DNA of 64,000 nucleotides, from NCBI RefSeq assembly GCF_040049295.1, contig NZ_JBDZDQ010000001.1:1178001-1242000 (forward strand), written 5' to 3'. Origin of the DNA: Sphingomonas sp. KR3-1. GTDB taxonomy: Bacteria > Pseudomonadota > Alphaproteobacteria > Sphingomonadales > Sphingomonadaceae. This document shows positions 42,146 to 51,547 of the stretch, piece by piece (within the stretch, counting starts at the first letter, position 1; every line of letters begins with the position of its first letter). The notes under the pieces are model-generated. The model searched no databases and was not told the DNA's origin. It saw nothing but the letters and a program-made list of their open reading frames with translations. The translations under genes and the position numbers were made by a program.

Positions 42146-42379
42146 TCATTGCAGCAGGTTAACGACATGGACGGGCAGGACACTATTGTTCGCGACGCCG
42201 CGGATCGGCGGGCGGGCGGCAAGAAGCAGCTGAACGACGGCGAGATGCAGGCGCTGCGCCCCGGCCAGATCGACACTGCGTTCCGGCCCTTCGTGCAGCG
42301 CGACGAGCAATGCCTCGGCATCCTCGGCCAGGCAGCGGCCGGTGAGGTGGATCACCTCCGCCTCCACGCGCACGCTCAT
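42146..42379 (-). CDS. Small STAS-like protein of the chemosensory operon
   Basis: A 77-residue protein coupled to cheA by an ATGA overlap. VEAEVIHLTGRCLAEDAEALL followed by VDLAGAQRLHLAVVQLLL fits a short STAS (anti-sigma-factor-antagonist) fold: a leading strand, a helix and the D-L-x-G-x-x-R/L-x-H/D loop. The conserved Ser/Thr phosphorylation site of classical STAS proteins is not evident (the loop reads AGAQRLHLA). It may bind the kinase or a switch partner. Function is unknown. Confidence 0.6.
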   Translation of the reverse strand: MSVRVEAEVIHLTGRCLAEDAEALLVALHEGPERSVDLAGAQRLHLAVVQLLLAARPPIRGVANNSVLPVHVVNLLQ

Positions 42380-44304
42380 GCCGCGAGCGCCGGCAGGTCG
42401 AGGACGAGCAACACGCTGCCGTCGCCGAGCAAGGTCGATCCGGTGACGCCCGGCACGCCGGCGAGGATGCCGCTCGACGGGCGGACGAGCGTGTCGATCC
42501 GCTCGGCAAAGCCGTCGACGCGCAGCGCCACCCGCTCGCCGCCGGTGCGGGTGACGAGCAGCTTGGCGGTCGCGGCGGGCCGGTCGGCACTGCCGAGCAG
42601 GCTCGCCAGGCTGAGCACCGGCACGGTGCGGCCCCGCAGCACGCAGGCCGATCCGCCGCCGATCGGCATCAGCGCATTGCTGTCGATGCGGACGGTCTCG
42701 ACGATCTGGTCGAGCGCGACGCCGTAGCGATCGGCGCCGACTTCGACGACGAGCAGGCGGGTGGTGAGCGCATTGGCCGGCAGGCGCAGGCGGAAGCGCG
42801 TACCCTTGCCCGGCTCGCTGGCGATGTCGATCGTGCCGCGCAGCCGCTCGACCGCGGCCTGGACCGCGTCCATGCCGACGCCGCGGCCGGAGACTTCGGT
42901 CACTTGCGCAGCCGTCGAGAAGCCGGGCGCGAAGATCAGCCGCAGCGCCGCCGCGTCGGAGAGCTGCGCCGCGGCCTCCTCGCCGAGCAGCCCGCGCGCG
43001 ACGGCTGCAGCGCGAATGCGATCGGGATCGATACCGGCGCCGTCATCCTCCAGCGTGACGAGGATCGCATCGCCGTCGCGGCTGGCGGACAGCGTGACTC
43101 GGCCCTGCGCGGGCTTGCCGGCGGCCTTGCGTGTCGCAGCATCCTCCAAGCCATGATCGATGGCGTTGCGGACCAGATGGAGCAGCGGCTCGAACAGGCC
43201 GTCGGCGATCTGCTTGTCGACTTCCAGCCCCTCGCCCGACACGATGAAGTCGAGCGGCTTGCCGAGGCCGGCGGCGATCTCGCGCGCGAGCCGCGGCAGG
43301 CGGCGCAGCGTGGGGGCGAGCGGCACCAGCCGCACCGCGCTGACGCTGCGATGGAGATCACCGGCAACCCGCTCGATATCGGCCTGCACCGCGCGGATGC
43401 TCGCAGCGAGCGCGCGATCGATGGCGTCGGCCTGCGCAACCAGCGGCGCGAAGGCGTTGACGGCCACAACAAGCTCGCCCAACCCGTCCGCCAGCGCATC
43501 GACGCGCGCGGCGTCGACGCGCAACGTCGTGGCGGCGCGGGTGCCGGTCTCGGCGGCTTCGGTTTCCGCCTGCGCGGCCGGATCGATCCGGTGAATCGCG
43601 ATCTGATCCGGCATCATCCGGAACGCGGCGCGCACCGCCTCGGCCGGCGCGGCGCTCACGCCTTCGAGCACCGAGAAGCAGGCGAAGGGCTCGAGCGCAT
43701 CGACCGTGGGCCAGGCCCCGTCCGCCGGCAGAACCGCCAGCGCCAGCAGCTCGGGCACGTCGCCCGCCACCGCCAGCGGGTCCTCGCCGCGGAAGAAGCA
43801 ATCGGCGTCGGGCGTATAGCGGAACGCAATCAGCGCCGCGTCCGCCGCCTCGATCACTGCCCGTTCGCGCGCGCCGAGCAGGGCGAGCCATCCGGGAACC
43901 TCTTCCGCTGCGGCAACGGGCGCGGTGTCGGAATGGCCGGGCAGCCGCGCCATCGCCGCGGCGGCGACCTGTTCGGCATCCGGCGACAGCGCGCCTGCCT
44001 GTTCGATCTCGTCGATCCAGTGATCGACTGCGTCGAGGCAGGCGATCAACCCGGCGACCGCGCCGGCATCGAGTGCCCCGCCCTTGCGTGCGCGCTCGAG
44101 CACTTCCTCGGCGGCGTGGAGCACACGCTCGGCCGGGCCCATCGGGAAGATGCCGACCGAGCCCTTGAGCGTGTGGATCGCACGGAAGGCGCTGTCGATC
44201 GCCGCCGCATTGCCGGGATCGCGCGCGAGCACGTCGAAATCGGCCGCGGCCTGCGCGACAAGGTCGCGCCCTTCGATCAGGAATTGCTCGAGCAGCTCGT
44301 CCAT
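42376..44304 (-). CDS. cheA: Chemotaxis histidine kinase CheA
   Basis: A 642-residue CheA. P1 Hpt domain with His44 in AIHTLKGSVG; a P2-like domain at about 150-245 (CFFRGEDPLAVAG); P3 dimerisation helices; ATPase P4 with HLVRNAIDHGLED (N box), LEDDGAGIDPDRI (G1) and EVSGRGVGMDAV (G2); and the CheW-like P5 from about 510 on. All catalytic motifs appear intact, so it is an active kinase. It overlaps cheR by one base (TGATG) and the STAS-like gene by four. Confidence 0.95.
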   Translation of the reverse strand: MDELLEQFLIEGRDLVAQAAADFDVLARDPGNAAAIDSAFRAIHTLKGSVGIFPMGPAERVLHAAEEVLERARKGGALDAGAVAGLIACLDAVDHWIDEIEQAGALSPDAEQVAAAAMARLPGHSDTAPVAAAEEVPGWLALLGARERAVIEAADAALIAFRYTPDADCFFRGEDPLAVAGDVPELLALAVLPADGAWPTVDALEPFACFSVLEGVSAAPAEAVRAAFRMMPDQIAIHRIDPAAQAETEAAETGTRAATTLRVDAARVDALADGLGELVVAVNAFAPLVAQADAIDRALAASIRAVQADIERVAGDLHRSVSAVRLVPLAPTLRRLPRLAREIAAGLGKPLDFIVSGEGLEVDKQIADGLFEPLLHLVRNAIDHGLEDAATRKAAGKPAQGRVTLSASRDGDAILVTLEDDGAGIDPDRIRAAAVARGLLGEEAAAQLSDAAALRLIFAPGFSTAAQVTEVSGRGVGMDAVQAAVERLRGTIDIASEPGKGTRFRLRLPANALTTRLLVVEVGADRYGVALDQIVETVRIDSNALMPIGGGSACVLRGRTVPVLSLASLLGSADRPAATAKLLVTRTGGERVALRVDGFAERIDTLVRPSSGILAGVPGVTGSTLLGDGSVLLVLDLPALAA

Positions 44305-45158
44305 CAGGGCTTACGATAGACGATTGCGTCCTCAAGGCGAGCCATGACGAACTTGTCGCTGATCCGCGTCATCGACTCGCTATGGCCGAGGCCGAGGAAG
44401 CCGCCGGGATTGAGGCTTTCGTAGAGGTTCTGCGCCGCCTGCGCGCGCGAGGCATCGTCGAAATAGATCAGCAGGTTGCGGCACAGGATCACGTCGAACT
44501 TGCCCAGCCCGACCAGCGTCGCGCGGTCAACGATGTTGGCGGAGACGAAGCGCACCGATTCGCGCAGATCGTCGATGATCTTGCGGCGATGGCCGCGCTC
44601 GGGCTCGAAATAGCGCTCGACCACCGCCGGCGGCAGCCTGGCCAGCGAACGCGCGGCATAGCGCCCGTCGCGTGCCTGATCGAGCGCATGCGTATCGATG
44701 TCGGAGCCGACGATCTCGATATTATAGGCATCGACCAGCGGCCAGTTCTCGAGCAGCCAGATCGCGATCGAATAGCCTTCCTCGCCGGTGGAGCAGGGCA
44801 TCGACCAGATCCGCACCAGGTCGCCGGGTCGCCGGTTGCGGATGAGCTCGGGCAGGATCTCGCGGCTGAGCGCGGCGAGCTGGTGATCCTCGCGGTAGAA
44901 ATAGGTCTCGTTGATCGTGAAGGCGTTGATCAGCGTCTCGCGCTCGGCAAGGTCGCCCGAGACCAGGGCGAGATAGGCGCGCGCATCCGGCATGCCGGTC
45001 TTCGCCATGCGATCGTCGATGCGGCGCTCGATATAATAGCGCTTGCTCGCGCCGAAGGTCATGCCGGTCCAGCGATAGAGCATCTCGCCGACGCGCTCCA
45101 TCTCATCCTGCGAGAGGCTTGGTTTCGGACCGGTATGATGCAGCGTGGATTCGGTCAC
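44304..45158 (-). CDS. cheR: Chemoreceptor methyltransferase CheR
   Basis: A 284-residue SAM-dependent glutamate methyltransferase. The N-terminal helical domain (YRWTGMTFGASKRYYIERRI) is followed by the Rossmann domain: IWSMPCSTGEEGYSIAIWL (SAM loop), VGSDIDTHALDQAR and DVILCRNLLIYFDD. The gene starts at GTG overlapping the cheB stop (GTGA). There is no C-terminal TPR or tethering extension. Confidence 0.94.
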   Translation of the reverse strand: MTESTLHHTGPKPSLSQDEMERVGEMLYRWTGMTFGASKRYYIERRIDDRMAKTGMPDARAYLALVSGDLAERETLINAFTINETYFYREDHQLAALSREILPELIRNRRPGDLVRIWSMPCSTGEEGYSIAIWLLENWPLVDAYNIEIVGSDIDTHALDQARDGRYAARSLARLPPAVVERYFEPERGHRRKIIDDLRESVRFVSANIVDRATLVGLGKFDVILCRNLLIYFDDASRAQAAQNLYESLNPGGFLGLGHSESMTRISDKFVMARLEDAIVYRKP

Positions 45159-46246
45159 CGGGCAAAGAGCGCCGTCAGCTCGGCCGCGATGCGATCGAGC
45201 GGGGCGACAATCGATGCGCCGTCGGCCGCGACCAGCGCGCCGGGCATGCCCCAGACGATGGCGGTGTCGGCGGATTCGGCGATGGTGCAGCCGCCCGCGG
45301 CCTTCAATTCGGTCATCGCCCTGGCTCCATCCGCCCCCATCCCCGTCATCAACACGCCGACAAGGCTTTCGGGTGCGGCCAATTCCATCGCACTTGCGAC
45401 GAGGCGATCGACGCTGGGGTGCCAGAACAGCGCCGGATCGCTGGGCGCGGCGGTGGCGCAGAGCGCGCCGCCGCGGCGGGTGATCAGCAGATCGGCATCG
45501 CCTCGGCCGATATAGGCATGGCCGGGAAGCAGCGGCGTCGTCTTGACGACCTCGCTCACCTCCAGCGCACAGAGCCGGTCGAGCCGGCGGGCGAGCGGTC
45601 CCGTGAAACTCGCCGGCATGTGCTGCGCGACGACGATCGGCCACGGGAAGTCGGACGCGAGCTTGCCGAGCAGCGCATCGAGCGCCGGCGGTCCGCCGGT
45701 CGAGCAGCCGACCAGCACCAAGCCGTCGCCCGCCAACGCGCCTTGCGGCGGCGCCAGGCGCTTGGTCGGCCGTGCCCTGGCCGGCGCCTTGCGTATTCCG
45801 GCACCACTGGCGCGCGCGCGCATCCGCTCGCGCAGCCGGGCGGCGCGCGAGATGCGAGCCGCGGAAGCCTGGCGCACCTTTTCGACCAGCTCCGGCGCGA
45901 CTGCGTCGATCTCGAGCGATACTGCGCCGCGCGGCTTGGCAATGAAGTCGACCGCGCCGAGCGCCATCGCCTCGAGCGTCTCGTCGGCGCCCTCCGCCGT
46001 CAGCGAGGAGACCATGACTACCGGGCAGGGCCGGATCAGCATGATCTGGTCGAGGCAGGCGAGGCCGTCCATGTCGGGCATGTGGATATCAAGCGTCACT
46101 ACGTCCGGCGCGAAATCGACCAGTTTCTCGAGCGCTTCGGTGCCGTTTCGCGCGATTTCGACGTCGAAATCGCCGGCGGCGGTGAAGATCTCGACGAGCA
46201 GCCGGCGCATCAGCGCGGAGTCATCGACGACGAGCAGCTTGATCAC
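45155..46246 (-). CDS. cheB: Chemotaxis response regulator methylesterase CheB
   Basis: A 363-residue CheB. The receiver domain has Asp53 in TLDIHMPDMDG. After a basic linker (about 130-175, rich in Arg and Ala), the esterase domain has Ser in LVGCSTGGPPAL, His in VAQHMPASFTG and Asp in TGMGADGARAM. It removes methyl groups from receptor glutamates when phosphorylated by CheA. It overlaps the CheW gene by four bases and cheR by four. Confidence 0.95.
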   Translation of the reverse strand: MIKLLVVDDSALMRRLLVEIFTAAGDFDVEIARNGTEALEKLVDFAPDVVTLDIHMPDMDGLACLDQIMLIRPCPVVMVSSLTAEGADETLEAMALGAVDFIAKPRGAVSLEIDAVAPELVEKVRQASAARISRAARLRERMRARASGAGIRKAPARARPTKRLAPPQGALAGDGLVLVGCSTGGPPALDALLGKLASDFPWPIVVAQHMPASFTGPLARRLDRLCALEVSEVVKTTPLLPGHAYIGRGDADLLITRRGGALCATAAPSDPALFWHPSVDRLVASAMELAAPESLVGVLMTGMGADGARAMTELKAAGGCTIAESADTAIVWGMPGALVAADGASIVAPLDRIAAELTALFAR

Positions 46247-47643
46247 GGCGCCCCGGTCACGCCTTTCCCGGCGATGCCCCGCAGCAGGTCCTGTTCGGCG
46301 CGGTCGAGCAATTCGCGCGGCGAGACGATCAGCACGATCCGCTCCTCCCCGGCGAGATTGGCGACCCGGTCGAACACGCGGGTCTCTTCATTGCCGAGGT
46401 CGGGCGCCGGGCGCAGCGCATCGGCCGCGACGCGCAGGACATCGGACACCGCGTCGACGACGAATCCCGCGCTCAGATCGCCGATGCGGACGATCACCAC
46501 CCGGCGCTTGCGGCCCGTCGCGGCACCCGCACCGAAGCGCGCGGCCTGGTCGATCACCGGGATCACCTGCCCGCGCAGGTTCATCACGCCCTGCACGAAT
46601 GCCGGCGCCTTGGGCAGGCGGGTGAGCTTGGCCGGCAGCAGCGCGACTTCCTCGACCGCGCCGATCGGCAGGCCGAACTCCTCCTCGCCGATGCGGAACA
46701 GCAGGAATTGCTCGAAGGCCTGCGCAGCTCCGGTCTCGCCCATGTCGTGCTGCTCCCCACTCCCCTGAACCAAGCGCGCGGTGATATCGTCGCGCAGCAG
46801 CTGGTCCGCGGCAAGCACCGACACCAGCCGCTTGCCGCCGTCGAGCCGGCAGATCGCCTGGATCCGCGCCTCGGCCCCGCCGCGCGCGAGCACCTGGGGC
46901 ACCGGATCGACGTCCTCCTCGGCGACGCGCAGGATCGAGCGCATCGCATCGACCACCAGCCCGACCCGGTTGGCGCCGATCCGCACGACCAGTATCCGCG
47001 CCCGGGCACCGTCATCGGCGCCGGGCAGCGCCAGCAGCGCGCGCAGCGACAGAAGCGGCAGCAGCGCGCCGCGCACCGCCGTGCTGCCGACCACCGCGGC
47101 ATCGGCATGCGGCATGCGCGCGATCTCGTCCGGCAGGCGCAGCACTTCCTCGACCACGGCGAGGGGGAAGGCGAATTCCTGGTTGCCGACCGCGAAGATC
47201 ACCAGCGGCAGCGTTTCGGCCGTTATCTCGGCCTCGCGCTCCTCGACCAGCCCGGCGCCGCGGCTCGTGCGCGCACCCCCGCCCGGCATGCTGCGCGCGA
47301 CCAAGCCGGCGATGTCGAGCGTGCGGACCGACGCCTCGGCCGCCCGATCGAGGTCGATCATCTGCGCGACCTCGTCGACCGCGAGGCCGACCACCTCGCC
47401 ATCCTCGACGATCACCACGCGCCGTTCGCCGCCCGAGGGCTGGTCGACCAGCCTTGCCAGCGACAGCACCGGCACCACCGCGCCGCGGATATTGGCCAGC
47501 CCAAGCAGTGCCGGCGGGGCGTGCGGCACCCGCGCCAGCCGCGGCAGCCGCGCCACTTCGCGCACCAGCGCCGCCGACACGCCGAAGCGCTGCCCGTCCA
47601 CGCCAAGCGTCAGCAACTGACTGCCGGCGGCGGCCCGCGCCAT
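46243..47643 (-). CDS. cheW: Triple-domain CheW coupling protein
   Basis: A 466-residue protein made of three CheW domains in a row (about residues 7-145, 146-290 and 318-460). Each has the CheW core: LLGLANIRGAVVPVLSLARL, VVGSTAVRGALLPLLSLRAL and VQGVMNLRGQVIPVIDQAARF. The third is closest to a canonical CheW; the others are more diverged. Usual CheW is about 160 residues. A multi-headed adaptor may link several CheA and receptor units in one array. It begins two bases after the receptor gene. Confidence 0.92.
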   Translation of the reverse strand: MARAAAGSQLLTLGVDGQRFGVSAALVREVARLPRLARVPHAPPALLGLANIRGAVVPVLSLARLVDQPSGGERRVVIVEDGEVVGLAVDEVAQMIDLDRAAEASVRTLDIAGLVARSMPGGGARTSRGAGLVEEREAEITAETLPLVIFAVGNQEFAFPLAVVEEVLRLPDEIARMPHADAAVVGSTAVRGALLPLLSLRALLALPGADDGARARILVVRIGANRVGLVVDAMRSILRVAEEDVDPVPQVLARGGAEARIQAICRLDGGKRLVSVLAADQLLRDDITARLVQGSGEQHDMGETGAAQAFEQFLLFRIGEEEFGLPIGAVEEVALLPAKLTRLPKAPAFVQGVMNLRGQVIPVIDQAARFGAGAATGRKRRVVIVRIGDLSAGFVVDAVSDVLRVAADALRPAPDLGNEETRVFDRVANLAGEERIVLIVSPRELLDRAEQDLLRGIAGKGVTGAP

Positions 47644-47645
47644 GC

Positions 47646-49562
47646 TCAGCCGGCCTTGGTGGCGAGCGCGGTCGCGATCGATGCGATTTCCTCGATCGCC
47701 GCGGCAAGCGATTCGGCACCCTGCGCCTGCTGGCGCGCCGCCGCGCCGGCTTCACGCACCGCCGCGCTGGCGATCTCGGCCGCCTCGGCGATCTGGTTGG
47801 TGCCGCTGCGCACCTCGCGCACCGAGCGCAGGATATCCTGCGAACCCGCGAGGATCAGCGCGTTCGACGCCTGTGCGGCTTCGAGCTCGCCCGTGATCGC
47901 GGTGAAGCGCTCGACCACGGCGCGGTTGCGGCCGATCTCGACTTCCGCCGCGCCGATCACCTGCTCGAGGTCGCGGCGGACGATGCCGACCTGGTCCTGC
48001 ATCGCCCGGACGATGTCCTTCGCCCGTTCGGCGCTGAGCGAGGCATCGCGCGAGAGCTTGCGGATGTCGCCCGCCACCGTCGCGAAGCCGCGGCCAGCCT
48101 CGCCGGCCCGCGTCGCCTCCACCGAGCCGCTGACCGCGAGCATGTTGGTCTGCACCGACACGAGCGCGAGCCCGTCGGTGATCTTCTCGATCCGCCGCCC
48201 CGTCTCGTTCAGCGTCGAGAGCAGCAGCGTGACTTCGCGGACCTCGGCCAGGCTCGCCTCGACGCCGCGGGCCAGCCGGTCGACCTTGCGCTGGCTGTCC
48301 CCGGCCTGGTCGACGATCGCGCCGATCCGCTCGGACGCGGTGGTGGCGCGCGCCTGGGAGAGCTCGGACGAGGCCTCGATCTGCGCCATCGCGGCATTGG
48401 CTTCCTGCGTCGCGCCCGCCTGGATCTGCGTGCCGCGTGCGATCTGCTCGAGCGCGACCTGGATCTGGACCGAGGCGCCCGACATTTCCTGCACCGTGGC
48501 GGAGAGCTCCTCCGCGGCCGCCGCGACCTGCTCGACCGCGGTCTGGTCGCTCTCGTCCTCGCGCAGGCTCTGGATCATCGCGCCCAGCGCCTCGGCGGTC
48601 TGCTGGCTCTCCTCGAGCGACGCGCTCTGCTGCTCGATCGCCTGCTGCGCCTCGGCAGCGGCGGCGGACTGTTCCTCCGCGGCGCTGGCGACCTGCTCGG
48701 CGCCCTTCTCGGCCTCGCGCGCAGCGGCTTCGGCCTCGGCGGAGGCACCGACGATCTCCTGGGCGCCGGCGCCCAGCGCCGCCAGTTCGTCGCGCGCGGT
48801 CTTGAGCTGGACGACGACGTCGCGGCCCAGCTGGGCCTCGCTGGTCGCCAGCTCCGATGCGGCGCGCACGCGTTCCGCGATCGCCTTCACGTCGGCGGCG
48901 ACGCGGGTCGCGAGCTGCTGGATGTCGCCGGCGCTCGCCTCGGACGTCTCCGCCAGCGCGCGCACCTCGTCGGCCACCACCGCGAAGCCCGTCCCGGCCT
49001 CGCCGGCGCGCGCCGCCTCGATCGTGGCGTTGAGCGCGAGCAGGCTGGTCTGGTCGGAGACATCGGCCACGCTCTGGCCGATCTCGCCGATGCTGGCCGC
49101 GACCGCTTCGAGCGAATTGATCACTTCGACCGTGGCGAGCTGGCGCTGCGCATTGAGCTCGATCGCGACGACCGATCCGTCGATCTGCGCGCTGACCTCG
49201 GCAAAGGCACCCTGCACGATATCCGCCTGGCGCCGCGCACCCTCGGCCCCCTCGCGCGCTTCGCGGAAATTGCGGTTGAGCGCGGCGATCAGGCCGAGCG
49301 ATTCCTGCGAGGCGCCCGCCGCTTCTTCCGCACCGCTGGAGATACGGTCCATCGACCGCTGCAGCTCGCTCGCCGCGGCCGAGGCCTGGCCGATGCCGCT
49401 GGCGAGCTCCTGGGTTGCCTGGTCGATCCGCTCGAGCGCGTTCACCGGACGCTTCGCAGCGACGCGCGCGCGCCGTGCGGGCGCCGGCGTGTCGGCTTCG
49501 GCCGCCGCAGCGGCGCCTGACTTGGCTCGAGACCCCAACGCGGACTTCTTCACAAGGGCCAT
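47646..49562 (-). CDS. Soluble chemoreceptor (MCP) with two signalling tips
   Basis: A 638-residue Ala/Glu-rich coiled-coil protein without membrane helices, PAS or other sensor domain. Two separate hairpin-tip sequences are seen: [21 protein letters not shown] truncated to its core [17 protein letters not shown] (about residues 174-190), and [18 protein letters not shown] (about 473-490). The first matches the MCP consensus closely; the second is diverged. The two halves each read as a down-and-up helical hairpin, so one chain may mimic a receptor dimer. Several Q/E pairs suit methylation by CheR/CheB. No C-terminal CheR/CheB-binding pentapeptide. The N-terminus is basic and low-complexity. 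Confidence 0.9.
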   Translation of the reverse strand: MALVKKSALGSRAKSGAAAAAEADTPAPARRARVAAKRPVNALERIDQATQELASGIGQASAAASELQRSMDRISSGAEEAAGASQESLGLIAALNRNFREAREGAEGARRQADIVQGAFAEVSAQIDGSVVAIELNAQRQLATVEVINSLEAVAASIGEIGQSVADVSDQTSLLALNATIEAARAGEAGTGFAVVADEVRALAETSEASAGDIQQLATRVAADVKAIAERVRAASELATSEAQLGRDVVVQLKTARDELAALGAGAQEIVGASAEAEAAAREAEKGAEQVASAAEEQSAAAAEAQQAIEQQSASLEESQQTAEALGAMIQSLREDESDQTAVEQVAAAAEELSATVQEMSGASVQIQVALEQIARGTQIQAGATQEANAAMAQIEASSELSQARATTASERIGAIVDQAGDSQRKVDRLARGVEASLAEVREVTLLLSTLNETGRRIEKITDGLALVSVQTNMLAVSGSVEATRAGEAGRGFATVAGDIRKLSRDASLSAERAKDIVRAMQDQVGIVRRDLEQVIGAAEVEIGRNRAVVERFTAITGELEAAQASNALILAGSQDILRSVREVRSGTNQIAEAAEIASAAVREAGAAARQQAQGAESLAAAIEEIASIATALATKAG

Positions 49563-49804
49563 GCAAGATCTCGTAGAATAGGATCGGGACGCATGGCTTA
49601 GGGCAAGCCGCCCCCCTTAGCCAGCTTGTAGCTGGGCCGCTTCGATCCGATCGACCGCGATGCGAGGCCAGCCCGACAAAGAAGATTGATCCGGATTAAG
49701 TTTCTGGAAAACCAAGCGATCTCGGCTCTTGCAATCGATTCGCAAGCGGAACTGCCGACGTTCCCCGCGATTGATACGGCAAACCCAAACCCCGGAGACA
49801 GGTC

Positions 49805-50314
49805 ATGGCAGAATTCACCGACGCGATCGCGCTGCTCAAGGCCGATCACCGCAAGGTCGAGAAGCTGTTCGAGCAATATGAGGCTGCCAGCGGTGCGGCG
49901 GCGAAGAAGAAGCTCTCCCACCAGATCTGCGTGGAGCTCAAGATCCACACGACGCTGGAAGAGGAGATTTTCTACCCGGCCTATCGCGGCAAGATCGAGG
50001 ACGACATCCTCGACGAAGCCTATGTCGAGCATGACGGCGCCAAGATACTGATCAACGATATCGAGGCGGGCAGCCCCGAGGACGATTTCTACGATGCCAA
50101 GGTGCATGTGCTCTCCGAGGAGATCACGCACCACGTGCACGAAGAGGAAATGCCGTCCGAGGGCATGTTCGCCGAGTGCCGCAAGGTGGAAGAGGTCGAC
50201 CTGGTGGCGATGCGCGATGCGATGCTCGCCCGCAAGGAGGAGCTGCTGGCGCAGGAGGAAAGCGAAGGCCTGCCGCCCGCTGCACCCCGGGCCGTCAAGC
50301 TCGTCGCTGCCTGA
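49805..50314 (+). CDS. Hemerythrin HHE-domain protein
   Basis: A 169-residue helical protein with HHE motifs: LLKADHRKVEKLFEQYE, IHTTLEEEIFYPAYR, EHDGAKILIND and THHVHEEEMPSEG, which together supply the His and Glu ligands of a di-iron site. Such cytosolic proteins are linked to oxygen, nitric oxide or iron stress in proteobacteria. GGAGA precedes the ATG. The 242-base space to the divergent chemoreceptor gene holds both promoters; a short palindrome GGAAC-N7-GTTCC lies at 49748-49764. Confidence 0.88.
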   Translation: MAEFTDAIALLKADHRKVEKLFEQYEAASGAAAKKKLSHQICVELKIHTTLEEEIFYPAYRGKIEDDILDEAYVEHDGAKILINDIEAGSPEDDFYDAKVHVLSEEITHHVHEEEMPSEGMFAECRKVEEVDLVAMRDAMLARKEELLAQEESEGLPPAAPRAVKLVAA

Positions 50315-50328
50315 TCCAGGCAGGACCT

Positions 50329-51522
50329 ATGCTCGCACCCACCGATCCCGCGGATCGATTGCAACAACTCGAAGCATGCCGGCTGCGCAAGATGGCGCGG
50401 TCGGCACATGCCTTTGTTCGCGGCAGCACCGCGCAATTCTACAAATGGCTGGCACTCGCCGATATCGCGCGCGACATTCCCAAGGGGCCGCCGGTGTGGA
50501 TTTGCGGGGATTGCCATGTCGGCAATCTCGGCCCGGTTGCCAACGCCGAGGGCGCGGTCGACATCCAGATCCGCGACCTCGACCAGACCGTGATCGGCAA
50601 TCCCGCGCACGACCTCATCCGGCTGGCGCTGTCGCTCGCCTCGGCCGCGCGCGGTTCCGACCTGCCCGGCGTGGCGACGGCGCGGATCGTCGAGGCGATG
50701 ATCGACGGCTATGTCCGCGCGCTCGACCAGCGCAGCGAACTCGATGAATCGCTCCAGCCCGAATTGGTGCGCGCGGCCCGCAAGCGCGCGCTCGGCCGGC
50801 GCTGGCGCCATCTCGCCCGTGAACGCATCGCGGACACACGCCCGCATATTCCGCTCGGCAAGCGCTTCTGGGCGTTGAGCGCCGACGAGCGCCAGGCGAT
50901 CGAGTCCGTCTTCGCGCAAGGCGACATCGCCGCGCTGCTGGCGCGCGGGGAGGATGCTGCCAGGGGCGTGCGGCTGCTCGATGCAGCCTATTGGGTCAAG
51001 GGCTGCAGCTCGCTCGGTGCCGGGCGTTACGCGGCGCTGGTCGCGATCGAAGGCGCCAAGGGCAGGGAAGCGACCGCACTCGTCGATTTCAAGCAAGCGG
51101 TGCCTGCGCTCGCCCCGGTGGCCCGCGGGGCGCGCATGCCGCGCGATCCGGCCGAGCGCGTCGTCGCCGGCGCATCGGCGCTCTCGCCGTTCCTGGGCGA
51201 GCGGATGGCCGCGGTGCGCCTGCTCGGCAAACCCTTCGTCCTGCGCGAGCTGCGCCCGCAGGACCTCAAGATCGAGATCGACCAGTTCACCCGGCCCGAA
51301 GCGCTCCGCGCCGCGCACTATCTGGCCTTCGTGCTGGGCCGTGCCCATGCCGCGCAGATGGACGATTCCGCCCGGAAGCAATGGGCCGGCGAGCTGCGCG
51401 ACGCCTCGTTCGGCAGCCTCGACGCGCCGCCCTGGCTGTGGCGCAGCGTCGTCAAGCTGATGGGCCGCCACGAAGCCGCCTATCTCGAACATTGCCGGCT
51501 CTATGCCGTCACCGCACGCTGA
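50329..51522 (+). CDS. DUF2252 family protein
   Basis: A 397-residue DUF2252 protein, 14 bases behind the hemerythrin gene. Conserved blocks: KMARSAHAFVRGSTAQFYKW, WICGDCHVGNLGPV, IRDLDQTVIGNPAHDLIRL and FVLRELRPQDLKIEI. The GDxHxxN and D-x-D/E-like pair recall the catalytic and metal loops of aminoglycoside-phosphotransferase-type kinases, so a phosphotransferase fold is plausible, but no activity is known to me. Confidence 0.85.
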   Translation: MLAPTDPADRLQQLEACRLRKMARSAHAFVRGSTAQFYKWLALADIARDIPKGPPVWICGDCHVGNLGPVANAEGAVDIQIRDLDQTVIGNPAHDLIRLALSLASAARGSDLPGVATARIVEAMIDGYVRALDQRSELDESLQPELVRAARKRALGRRWRHLARERIADTRPHIPLGKRFWALSADERQAIESVFAQGDIAALLARGEDAARGVRLLDAAYWVKGCSSLGAGRYAALVAIEGAKGREATALVDFKQAVPALAPVARGARMPRDPAERVVAGASALSPFLGERMAAVRLLGKPFVLRELRPQDLKIEIDQFTRPEALRAAHYLAFVLGRAHAAQMDDSARKQWAGELRDASFGSLDAPPWLWRSVVKLMGRHEAAYLEHCRLYAVTAR

Positions 51523-51547
51523 CGATATTCTGACTTTGGAGACTGAT

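Noticed and set aside
49748..49764. GGAAC-N7-GTTCC palindrome read as an EcfG promoter for the hemerythrin gene
   Set aside because: The GGAAC word is there but no GTT lies 16-18 bases downstream; the bases at that distance read ATTGAT. The palindrome is short and was left without a role.
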